DNA of 64,000 nt from Chrysaora quinquecirrha (lineage: Eukaryota; Cnidaria; Scyphozoa; Semaeostomeae; Pelagiidae), in contig JACTAT010000022.1 of the NCBI GenBank assembly GCA_014526335.1, positions 2,362,604 to 2,426,603 on the forward strand, in the 5' to 3' direction. Made by a program: the position numbers and the translations under genes. Positions 1 through 12,500 of the stretch are shown piece by piece (within the stretch, counting starts at the first letter, position 1; each line of letters begins with the position of its first letter). The notes beneath the pieces were generated by a model that did no database searches, was not told the origin of the DNA, and saw only the letters and a list, made by a program, of their open reading frames with translations.

Positions 1-24
1 AGGTTGGGTTTTTGTTTGCACCCG

Positions 25-180
25 GACCAGGTATAAATCCCGCCTTATTCAATTGATTCGGTATGTTTCTTCGGTCTGTTTCTTCGGCTTATCAACAGAA
101 AAGTGACAGAGGAAAGAGCTTTGAAGTATGCCCTACGATGCTTCTACTGTTCATCGCGATATAAAAATTTCATCATAAAC
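25..180 (-). repeat. Dispersed palindromic MITE-like repeat, copy 1
   Basis: Carries the words shared by copies at 11.75, 20.9, 21.5, 27.2, 30.2 and 48.8 kb: a 'tataaat-cccgcctta' end, 'ttcggtctgtttct', an 'aagctttt-aagtatgcc' core and 'gttcatcgc'. It is reversed relative to the 21 kb and 48.9 kb copies. It lies in the intron 3' of exon 15. Confidence 0.6.
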
Positions 181-208
181 TTGTAATAGAAATGTCGGCA
201 GTACGTAC

Positions 209-517
209 CTATAGGACATTCATAAGGCTGGACAGTTCCTTTCTCGCAGAAATGCCCCTGTGTGCAAACTTTGCATTGAGATTCACTAAACAAACCATAG
301 TCCGGATTATAAGTCCGGTTGGGGCATGGAAACTCGGTTGCAAATCTTGTCTTTTGCGGGCAGTAATATCCTGGCGGACATTTATCTCTTGGCGCTGCTT
401 CTCCCCCCGGACAGTAGTACGTCTGATAGCAGTCTGTACATTGGCTTTCCATATACAAGCTTGAGCTGTTAGTGAATGTTCCCGGAGGGCAAGGATACTT
501 TGTTGGTGATGGTGTAT
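209..517 (-). CDS. GCC2/GCC3 gene, exon 15 (last in window)
   Basis: Acceptor TTTGCAG, donor GTACGT; phase 1 in and out. Contains YPCPPGTFTN, CYQTYYCPGG, CPPGYYCPQ, FPCPNRTYNPD and CTQGHFCEKG, then CPI at the donor. Open reading beyond the donor loses the cysteine pattern, supporting the splice. The gene continues past base 1. Confidence 0.83.
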   Translation of the reverse strand: MHHHQQSILALREHSLTAQACIWKANVQTAIRRTTVRGEKQRQEINVRQDITARKRQDLQPSFHAPTGLIIRTMVCLVNLNAKFAHRGISARKELSSLMNVL

Positions 518-3500
518 CTGCAAAAATATGATTAATTCAGCTAAAATATTTGTAAAATTTTTTAGTAATACTGTAGGACCTTTAAAGCAAAAAATTTGTT
601 TGTTTTGATTTAATTAAATTGTGGACATCAGTTGTAAAATATTCTTCGTATGCAAAAGGAAGGGAAATAGACATTTGGTGGTTGTTTTTACTCTAAAAAG
701 CACGTTTAGGCCAATAAAATTTCCTCTTCTGGTTCAGTGAGGCCCAGACCAAAAGATCAAACACTGTTGGTCAAACATTCGAAAATTGTTTGTCTAGAAA
801 TGTTTGACCGTTGTACCACGTCAAAAATCATTGCTTTGCAAGCAGAGCTCACTCATGGGTGTTTTGAAAAACGTCAAATTTGCGAAGAGAATTGTACAGA
901 AATGTATTTTTAGAAATTGTAAATAAAATTGGCTTTCCTTTGAAAGAACACCGGCCTTGAAAAAGTACTCTCTATTGAGGAGGACCAATACTTAATAATG
1001 AGCAGTCATAGTATAGAAAATACGGTATACAAAAACATTCTAGAAACTTACGTTGTGGACAGAAGTGACCTTGCTGACATGGCTGCCAAGGACTCGTGGA
1101 AATCCAGTCGCCCAGCCACATGAAAATCCGGGCGGACATGGCGTACAGTCCTCTGCTCTTTTCAAAGATGTACTGTTTGTGTAGCTACCAGGCGGACACG
1201 GGAACTGCGTATTATGAATCGTACCATTCGGACAGTAGTAGCCTTCCATGCATGGATCCGTAGATGCATTTTGTCCCGCTCTTGGACAGGAAAATCCGGA
1301 ATCACAGGGTCTACAGTTGAGTTCATGACCGGCTGTCGTGTATGGATTGTACGATCCGGGTGCGCAAGGTAGCGGGGCTATTGATGGATGCCCACTTGAG
1401 CCATCTGGGCAGTAATGACCAACAGGGCAGTCGATACACTGCGATGAGTTAACAAGACCAAGCTGACCGGAATAAGTACCAATCGGACATGCATATCTCG
1501 TTCCGGCACCGGTTCCTTCAGGGCAGTAATAACCTCTTGGACAAGCATTTGTTAGACCGGATGTTCCTTGCGGGCAGTAGTAACCAGCAGAGCAAATGAT
1601 ACAAGCATCTGCTTCCGATGTTCTGTTTATATTTGGTCCGTATTTTCCAGCAGGACATGGAAACTGTCTGGCATATTTCGTAGCTTCCGGGCAGTAGTGT
1701 CCTGTTCCGCATACAGACGTATTGAAGTTGATTACGCCAGGTCCGGTGCAATAATAACCAGGCGGGCAATTGACACAGTCGGTCGGTGATTTCGATCCGG
1801 TAAACAAATTATAAGTGCCAGAAGGACATGGATGAAACAGTCTGCCATCACACCACCCACCAGCTTTGCATAAGGCTAAAAAGCAGCAAAAAAAAAACAA
1901 TTAAAATTTGTTGCGAGTCAACACAGAAGACTTAGTACTTCAGAGGAAATATTGTCAGGGTTTACCCAGGGGGGTGGGTACTTAATAGAATTTGGACAGG
2001 GGTATGTTCTGCCCTTATGAGCGGGTTTTGGCCCTGAAATTCTCTAAACACGAAATTGATGCTCATCAAACCCCATTAAACAAGGTGGAAATTTACAAAC
2101 ATTTTGAAAATGAGACCCGAAGTCGAAAAAGGTCACAGAGTCGACAACATTGGCTTAAGAACAACTTGGAGTCAGAAAGAAGTTTTCTAATGGCCTCAAT
2201 AGCCCTGAAAAGCAATTTTAATGGATAAAGAAATACAATGAACTTGCGCCACATACCAGAAGCTGGAGTTGCCGTTACTGATCCGGCGGGACACGTGTAC
2301 CCAAGACTGCATTCTTTACAATGCGCCCATCCGGGATTAGAATAATAACCAGCCGGACATTCAACAGGATCTGCAAAGTAAGAACATTAAAGCCTTCACA
2401 ATAAAACAAGTCTAAAGGTTGGGAGAACAAAGAATGATGAAACTGAACAATGCTATATAATATTATGATTAAAATTTATATTCTCCCAACTTGACATTGA
2501 TTCAATCCATTCGCATATGAATGATATCATAAAACAGTATGATATCTTGACCAAATTCTGTATTCTCCTAACTTGCTACCGATTCAATGAACATCGCGAG
2601 AATATATAAAGAAGCACGCGCTTGAGTTTAAAAACAGAATGTCTTAATTAGAATGTATATTCTCCTAATATTAACTAAATAATTTCTCACGTGAAAAGCC
2701 GTGAAGTAAAAAAAATAAAATAGTTTTACAGACGTGATGTCTTGATTAAAATGTATATTCTCCTAACCTGCCGGGTTGCTGCATTGGTATCCAGCTTGAC
2801 ATGATTGACATGTGACAGAATTGATGACAGAGAATGTACCGGGATGACATTTGATTGGTCCGCAAGTTGTCAAGGGACATCTGTAACCAGGCAGACATTC
2901 GGAGCATTTTATTTGATTTCCAGTCGAGTATGTTCCATTTTTACAAGGTGTCCTAGAGAAAAATAGAATTCATGGTCGTTGAATCTTACAGAACTTCAAG
3001 AAATCGATGCATACATATGAAATAATGCTGTCCATTCCAGCGCGGATATTTGCACACCACTCGTAGAAAATACAACTTTCTTTCAGAGCGAATGAATGAA
3101 TAAATCACTTACATTGTATCTTGATTTTTATTAGGGCACTCGTAGCCAGGTGGGCAGTTCCTACATACGGACGCATTAACGAGAGAAAAGGTGCCTTCTG
3201 GGCATGGGAACTCATCGTTTCTATCTGTTCGCGGGCAATAGCTAAAAAAGAAATAAATACAAATCAGCAAAGCACATTACAAGGTATAGTGTGTGCAAAA
3301 TTAACACCACCACAAGCATAGTAACCCACCACACCACTAAGCATAACAATCCACCACAGTAGTGATCATCCATCGCAGTAGTGCAAAATTACCACCACAA
3401 CAAGCATAGTAACCCACCACACCACTAAGCATAACAACCCACCATAGTAGCGATCATCAATCACAGTAATGCAAAATTACCACCACAGTAGTGCAAAATT

Positions 3501-6500
3501 ACCACCACAGTAGTGCAAAATTATCACCACAGTAGTGATTACCCTCCAGAGCAATGATTATAGGTTCTCTAGCGTGAATAAAAAACTCCACGAGTTTTGT
3601 TTCAGATTGTACTTCAGGTTCTTACGCGCAGAGGATTAATTAACGAAACACTTATAAAACTAAATAAAGTTTTGAACAGATAATGAGACTTACAATCCAG
3701 CTTTACATGGCGTGCATTGTACTCGTTTTCCAACAGAATAAAAACCAGGACTACATGCAATCATTTCATCTGTAGTCTTGTTAGGACATGCAAATGCTTT
3801 CGGGCATACTGTACACTGTGCCTGGCCCCCAGTGCTGAATTCTCCTGTCGCACAATCCGCTGGCGTTGCAGTGCCAGTCGGGCACTCTTTCCCTGGTGGG
3901 CATTTTATACACTGACTGGCTGAAGCAAATGAGTATGTACCAGGCGCACAATCGATCTGTATTGCGTCACTGAAAAGCAATAATATGAAATTAGACAGAA
4001 GAAGTGCAGGATATGCCTGTTCTCTTTAGCCTGTGTTCCAGACCATCACAACTAGGGAGAAGAGTGATGCTGAATTTTCTGATGTTTTCATCGCTTGGTT
4101 TGTCTTATAAACTTCAATCTTCCGACTCAGAAAAATACAAAACCTCAGTTGACTGAAAATTTGTGTGAAAATCCCTACGAAATTCCAGCCCAACCCTGTC
4201 TCGAATGCAAAGCTACGACTTGTCAAGACTAGTTAAGCGTAAGATAAGTCAAGCGTAAGCTATGACTAGTTAAGCTAAATGTGTGCTAAATGTGCTTTTG
4301 GGGCGTTGTTGTGAGGAGGGATAGTGTGTTTTTAGAGATATGTTTTTCTCAAGGTATTAAGAGAAATCTAGAAGAAAAATATATTGTAGTTGAATTCACT
4401 GTTTTTATTTCACTGGATTCATTGCTAAATAACAGGGTATGCAAGAGACATGAAGATAAAAATAGACTGTAATGATAATACTGTAAACTCACTCAGTATA
4501 GGGACAATATTTTCCAGCAGTGCATGGATTACATATGCTATCACCAGCGATTGAGTACGTTCCATTCTGACATGGTATATTCTGACTTGGATTGGATGCA
4601 TTTGGACATGCATAGCCAGCTGGGCATTGTATGCATACTGTCTGTCCACTGTCACTTATTTCACCTGTAATGTAATAATAGGTATAAGAATAGACAAGGG
4701 CATATAGGACAACAGCTTTCCTATCCATTATGTAACATCATATATCATATATAATGCTTCATAGCATTGACAAACAGCAATTAATAACATTCAACACACA
4801 TACGTAAGCATCTATTATACACCAACGACAATTCAACTACACTTACGAGCCCAAATCGTTGAGTGACTCTACACTACAAGTCACACGGCCTAAGGCTTTC
4901 CTCCTTTTTTGCTTTCTGTTTCTTCTATGTCGAGCCTTCTTCAGTACAATACATATTTATAAACACTAGGAGAGATTGTTTAACCAGTTTTGTACCACAA
5001 TAGATGAGACCTGGAATGCATGACCAGAGAGCCAGCGACGCTTCCAGTGAGTTAAATAGCTCTGTCAAATCGTCGAATAACTCTCCAAGACACATTGCTT
5101 ATGACTATCCTCCCGTTTTGGCTACGCGTTTCGGTTATGTTGAGTCTTCTTCAGTACCATACAAAATTATATACGGTATTTTTCATGAAAGGCAAACACA
5201 AGGACATACCATAATAGAAAGTATTAAAGCCTGGACTGTATGACCAAAACGCCAACGAGCTTCCCACTGGGCTAAGGACTATGTGTGTCCCAAGTACATA
5301 TTTTGCCCTAAACCATTATGGTATAGCCGGGAGGGAGCATTGGATCGAGGACTATTCTTACTCTAATACAATCCCTATCAAACCTATTGGAACTTATTTT
5401 CCGAGAATTCATTTTGTTTGAAAATTAAAAATACTTGAAAATCAATCTTACCTGCCAGACAAGGCACAGGTGCCACACTTGGATCAACACATTTCTTACC
5501 ACCAGGGCAAGTAAGACAAGTCTTCAGGGCAGCATTATCTCGATACTTTCCAGCAGCACATTTGACTGGCAAACTAGCAGTAGTTAGGCATTCAGATCCC
5601 AACGGACAAGGCGTGCATGCAGTTGCACCCAATCGTGAATACGATCCTTCCGGACAAGGCAGTTCCAAACTGCCCGGAGATGAACAATAATATCCAGCAC
5701 GACATGTCGAACACGACGTTCCGTTTACTACTTGTCCGACTTGACACGATGTTGGGGCTTTGGAGTTTGTTTCACAGACTTGGCCTGTGCCTCTGTTAGG
5801 GCATGGCTGGCACAATTGCACTGGAAAAATAGAAAATATATCGTTAAATTGATAGGCTCGTTTGATGTATTGAAACATTTTTAAATAGGGAAGCTTATTA
5901 GAGAAAGGGGTCCATTGGAGAATGGGTTTTATGGAGAACATACTTTGCTCTTTGTTATATAATAAATAATAATAAATAAATAATACGAATATTTTAACAG
6001 GATTAAAGCTTCAACAAAAAATATCGCTGTTTTCAATGCCTGTCCTGCTTAAAAAGAAAAGAAAAGAAATATTAAAAACCTAATTTACAATTGTTTAACT
6101 ATGAATAAATATCACGATAAAAGTCCATAATGATTTTTAAAAAGCTTAATTTATTTTATAAAGTTATTTCGGTTTTAAAAATAAGTCCAGTCCCTCCTTA
6201 AAATCTCGTTTGTTTTCGGCAATTCTTAAATCTTTTAGGCAAATCGTTGTACAACTTTGCACCCATGTAATAAAATCCCTTTCGCGCATATTCAGTTCTG
6301 ATGTTTGGCAAAGTGGCTAGGCATTTATTGTTTCTTGTGGTCTTGATATGTGCATGTGTTAAGAAGTGACTCTTCAAGGCATCACACACATCTTTATTCA
6401 AGATGTTATGCACCAGGATACATGCTCGTTTCACATTCGATTTTTCAGGTGACAGGACACTGCATTCCTTAGATTTCACGCCAATTATTCTTAAAGCACG

Positions 6501-9500
6501 GTCATGGAGAGCAGATAACTTTCTCGACTGGCCAGTTGTCAGTTTCAGATTTAAGATTCCACAATATGTCACAATAGGTATAATCATAGAGCGATAAAGT
6601 GTACAAGCCGTTGTGCTGTCTAAGAAACATCTTAGCTTCGATAGCAGGCGTAATCTGCCAGAAGCTCGTTTATAACATAGCTCAAAGTTGGTGTTTAGAT
6701 TTAAAGATGAATCGATTTCCACTCCCAAATATCTGTACGAAGTAGTATTATTGATTTTCGTCCCTTTGTAGCGAACACATATTTCATCACTCTGTCGCTT
6801 CAGACGCTGGGCAGTCCCAAAAACTAGCACCTCTGTTTTTCCTTTCTTCGTATTTAGAATGAGTTCATTATCGTTCAACCATTTTTCAAGCTTTGTCATT
6901 TCATTTGTGAGGCTTATGCTCAGATTTGTGACATCCTTATCCGCAAAGTAGATAACCGTATCATCAGCATATTTGATAATGTTTGTCTCAATTACGTCGG
7001 TTATGTCGTTGAAGAATAAAACGAAGAGTAGCGGTCCAAGGATTGAGCCCTGAGGGACACCGAATTTAAATGTTGAGCTTCGGATAGTACGTCATTGTAG
7101 CTCACTTGTGCTGACCGATTAAACAAGTAATCTTCAAACCAGGTAAGTTCTTTGCCGTTAATGCCATATGATGGAAGCTTGGTCAACAATTTGGAATGGC
7201 TGATGGTGTCAAAGGCCTTGCTAAGATCAACAAACACAGCGCCTACTAGTTGCCCTTTGTCCACGCTTTTCCTGATATCATCTAGCAACAACGTAGCTGC
7301 TAGTTCTGTCGACATTTTTGCTCTGAAGCCAAACTGCCTTGTAGAAAGTAGTTTATTTTCATCTAAAAATTTCATCAACTGTTTCTGTACAATCTTCCCT
7401 ATTACTTTTGATACTATAGGTAGAACGGATATTGGTCTATAGTTATCAAAGTTCGTTGTAGATCCTGACTTATGCACAGGGATGATTTTGGCCGCTTTCC
7501 ATTCCTGTGGAAATCGGCCAGTGTCAAGAGACAAATTTATCATATGAGAAAGAGGCACTGAAAGTACGTCTGCAGCATCTTTTACGAGACCTGGTGGGAG
7601 ATCATCAATTCCAGTTGCTTTTGATCGCTTTATGGATTTAATGATCTTTTCTACTTCTATATTTGTTACAAATTGAAATTTAAACACACTGGTTGTTCTC
7701 TTTGTGATGGGAGCAGGAAACTGCCATGCAAAGTCTTTCAGCAAAATTGATTTTTGCTTCAAAGATGCAACAACGTTCATAAAAAATGAACAGAAACCAT
7801 TTGAAATAACGGTTTGGTCGCTTGATTCTTTTCCATCAATTTCAAATACTTGGCTGTTGCTTGGACTCTTTGCTTTTCCTGGATATATCGATTTTACAGT
7901 CTTCCAAAATTTGCTTGGGTCGCCGGTTGATATAGCAATATTCACTGCATTTCGCTTATGCTTATACTCTGCTTTATAGAACTCCGTGTGCGGTGATTTC
8001 CTAGACTTGCGGAGAAGCTTGTCTCTTTCATTCATAAGCTTCTTGAAGTTATTCATGAAGTTTAAACATTAAAGAACATTAAAACCATAATAGTATGTTT
8101 GGTGGTCACTAGAGGAGACTCTGACGGTGACTTTTGGAAAATGCAGTAGAATACAAAGACGAAAATTTGTCATCTTTCGTTTGTCATCTCATGAAAATGT
8201 CTAATACTCTATACTTCAATGAGGAATATTCATTGTCAATAAGCAACTGGACTTTTGGTCCAAACCTCAAAGTTGGTTAAAATATCTAGTACTTCAGCCC
8301 TCACATAATGACTGGTACCTCTAAAAAGTCTTTAGGCCTTTTTCTTGCTTTGAAACGTAATTGACAAGTTGGAATAATGTACTGTAGAAACAAAGCTATC
8401 TAAACCAAAAGCTTTAATAAACCTCAGCCCTAGTTGCTTATTACAATACGTTTATATTCTTTTCATTGTCATAAGTAGTTATATGACATACGTTTGAGAT
8501 ATCATCAAATGCATTGTCACTAAATTTTGTATTCTATTACGCGTGCTTATCAGATAAGAAGTCAGAGGCCTACATAGGAGGACTCAATCGAGAGATGGCC
8601 TATTTCAGATGTTTTATCCTTTGATCAGGATCTAATATACATGATGTAATAATAGATGAAAGGACCACTCACTCGTATCAGTGCTGTAGAAATAACCATT
8701 TGAAGCATCGAAAGGACAAGCTTCTTTTATTGTGTTATTTTTGCAACTAAACCCAGCTGGACATGGCAAACAGGCTGTACTGTATTCAGGAGCATATGTT
8801 GCTAAAATAAATCAAAGTTAGGTAAAGATTACTTAAATAGAATTACACAAAGTTCATTGATATTGGAACATAGCAAGCAAGCATTATCATCATCATCATC
8901 ATCATCATCATCATCTTCGTTGTTATCATCGCACCACTGTCATCATCATCGTTGACGTCCTTCCTCGGATATTGCGACAGCGTTGCTCAAATATGCCCCA
9001 ATGAAAGTTACCCAGGTTGCTGATGACGATGATGATGACCACTTAATTTGCCTGATACCAGGTCAAAGTTGTATCACTGTCAAGCACTAAAATGAACAAG
9101 ACTGCCTTGAATATAATTTGACGGTATAAATATTAGTCACACAAAGTAAATATGAAATAATTTCAATAGGCTACCTCCAGTGCACTGTGCTGGACTTGAA
9201 GTTGGCTCAGGACATTGATAACCAGCTGGACACGCTGTACAATTACTGATGAAACCACCAAGTGAATAAGTACCAAGTGGACACTTGATCATTGGAGAGC
9301 TAAAAGAGAGAATAAGGCTCTTAATGGGAAAACTAAAAAACAACAACGCAAACTTCAGCTTGATTCAATCAAAAATCACTTATTTGAGCATAAAATACAG
9401 GTTGATCGTTCTAGAACACCGTTCGAACTAAATGATTCTGTCCGCTTTAAGTCAGATGAAAATCCGCGTATTTGTAATGGATTTGCTAATCGTGACGGAA

Positions 9501-12500
9501 ATGTACTTCTTGTCTTAAAGGTGCCAGGTCTGTAGATGCTTTGACTTGAAGTTGGCTGCAGTGCAAAGCTCATCATTACAATCTTCTTAGTGCTTTGCAA
9601 GGTACCCTCCCTCGAATAAGCACCCATTTGTGACTCAGTCGCCCAATAGGTTGGTTCCGGACACCTCTTTAACAAATTATGTGCAAGCTCTTGATGAAAT
9701 GAATCAAGAGACACCTTATCGAAGTTGCTACAAAACTTAGCTTTTGTCAGAGCGTTAGCTTATTCGTACTTTTCAAAAAATTGCTCCTCTTTGAGACAGA
9801 TGTTTAAATAAAAGCTCCAGCGCTTAATCAAAGAAATACCAAATTTACCTTGGCATAGGGCAGTAGAATCCAGCAGCACATGGTTCACATCCTGTTCCAT
9901 TAGAAAAGCCATGCATCCCAACGGGACATATGACACAATTTGCTACACCAATGAGAGAATAGTATCCTTTGGGACATGGCTCTGGTTCTTGACTCGGATC
10001 ATGACATGATTTGCCATGAGGACATGGCAAACAAACGGCAGCTCCAGCAAGACTACAAGAAGGAAAACATGTTAAATTACGCTTGTTTGATTACTGAATG
10101 CCTATAAAATTTACCTTTTTTAAGTGTAAGAATGGTTTACTTTGATAACGACATTAGCATCCTTGATGCTTTTTATAAAGAACCACTTTAAATGGAACCT
10201 ACATGCAGAAGGCCCAAAAACTTAAAGAATGTGTACTACTAAAGATAAAATCGCTAAGGAACTTCTCGATATCGAATGTTCTTATCACTACAAACGATTA
10301 AGAGGTAGGAAGCCGGCTCAATTCATTTGCAGCCAAAACTCGCATAAATTGAATATTACGCATGTATCAAAAGTCTTTATGAGCAGTTCGAGCTTTAATC
10401 ACATACAAGTGTCTGTATAATAATCAATGTGCAGATAAAATTAAGGGACTATTAACTACAATATAATAAAGTTATAACGAGTATAAGGGACCACTGTATT
10501 TGTATCAGGTACATTATAAACAGGGTATTTTCTTTAAGTCTACGGATAATTGGCATGGAAAAATACATCCAAGAGTATATAAGCATAACAAAATAACCAG
10601 ACTATATTGTATATATTAAAGTATTGACAAAGCCCTACCTGTAGTTTCCAGTGCCACATGGCAAGCACTGCATTTCCCCAACAGGGCTGTAATACCCTCT
10701 TTCGCATTCAGTACTGTTTGTTTTTCCAACACAAGTTCTTCCAGCTTCACAGATCACACAGCTGCTCTGTCTGATAGTATTTGCATAATATCCATCGGCA
10801 CATGGCTGTGGCGTTGTTGTGGCCAAAGTTGGGCATTTGTGCCCCAGTGGACAATCGTTGCAAGCTCCACTTGCATATAATGAATATTCTCCTACGATAA
10901 GCAAATTAGCAAAACAAATACGATGAAATCTCTATGTGCAGTAAATTATTCTCTTTAAAATAATATACAAGTGAGGAATGAAAAATGGAATACTAGGCCT
11001 TCCGAAATGTTCAGAACATTTCACTTGACAAAACTTGACAGAAGTTGAGCATGATTTTGAATATTGTTGAGAAGAGGTGGCCAAACTCTCTTGACTACTT
11101 ACTTGACTTTTGTTAGCCAATTGGAAGTGAGAAAATTTCTGAATTCATTTGAATAGACAAATTGTCTGAACTGCAAAACAATGAATATAATGCAAAGTCC
11201 AGCAAAACTTTGAAAAAGTGGCCAAATGCTTTCATCAATGGTTGACAATACCTCAATCATTCAAACATCATGGTGCTCAATAAGGTGGCCAAACACTTGA
11301 CATTTCACTCCCAAAAGTTGAGCCTTTGTTTAGTGCCAAGTTGAGTGTACTTGGCCAAGGCTTAATCGCAACAGGGCAGAACAAATTGAAGAAAATTTTG
11401 TAACTTTGCTTTTACCTATAGCACATGGCGTTGGAGGTGCTCCATTGGTACATTTATATCCAGAAGGGCATGCAGTACATGTAATATTTCCAGCTGCACT
11501 GTAATATCCTGGTGCACATGTAACTGGATTTGAAGATACAGTGTCACAACGGAATCCTTCAGGGCAAATTTTGCATGTTGTACTTCCAGTCGAGTTAGTA
11601 TAGTAACCAAGTGGACATGCTTTTGGCAGTTCTATAGGATTTGGGCAATAAAATCCTGCAGGGCATAACTAAAATGGAAGGAGAAATTTTGTGTATTAGA
11701 ATAGCCTTGAGCAGTACAAAATTTCAAAATTACAAGAAACAACAAAAATGTTATTGGACAAACTTAAAAACTTTTTTTTCATTTGACATTCCTCAAAGTA
11801 TAAACATCAGGAATAATATTGTTTGGGTCTGTTTCTGATGTTTATACTCTGAGGAGTGTCCGATGAAAAAAGCTTTTAATAATGTACAAAATGCTTCCAC
11901 TTTTTTGTAATTTTGTTTGTATTACTTAATTAACTAAATATCAAAATAAAAGACTGGGCGTTCAGTTATTGGAGGGTCAGCTAATTGAACAGTCAGCATC
12001 TATCTACATACATCCGTCTTATGTAAGAGGTCATGAGCTGTCAGAGCAATATCAAGAAAGAGCAGGCACAGAACTATCCAGTCTGGATTAAGAGATAAGA
12101 TTGAAATATAAGGAAAGATGTTGCACTTTACCTTGCATGCTGCAGAATCGGGCTGGCTTGTTAGATTATTGTAGTAGCCAATCTGACATGGTATTGATGT
12201 ATTCTGACCACCAGGACAGCTGAAAAATAGAAGTCATATATAATTTTTGTTTTGCTTCTTCAATATCCCTAATAAAACACACAAAACAGAGGTACAGCTA
12301 CTGCATCTTGAGGGGTCATTCATGATCACAAGCTACTAAAACTACTAAAAGGTGAACATTTCTATGAAACGGATTTCTGCAAGGATTTTGGCACAGCAAT
12401 AGGATTTTTTTGGAAAATGTTCAAGATATGGGGAATTAGTCTAACAGGACTCGTGGAACACTAGTCCTGTTAGACTAAGACAATGCTTTCCTTCATAATC

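Noticed and set aside
3290..3582. CRISPR-like array
   Set aside because: Repeats are degenerate, unevenly spaced and without unique spacers, and the DNA is animal.
6403..7979. Plus-strand frames antisense to the LINE
   Set aside because: Shadows of the reverse transcriptase frame on the other strand.
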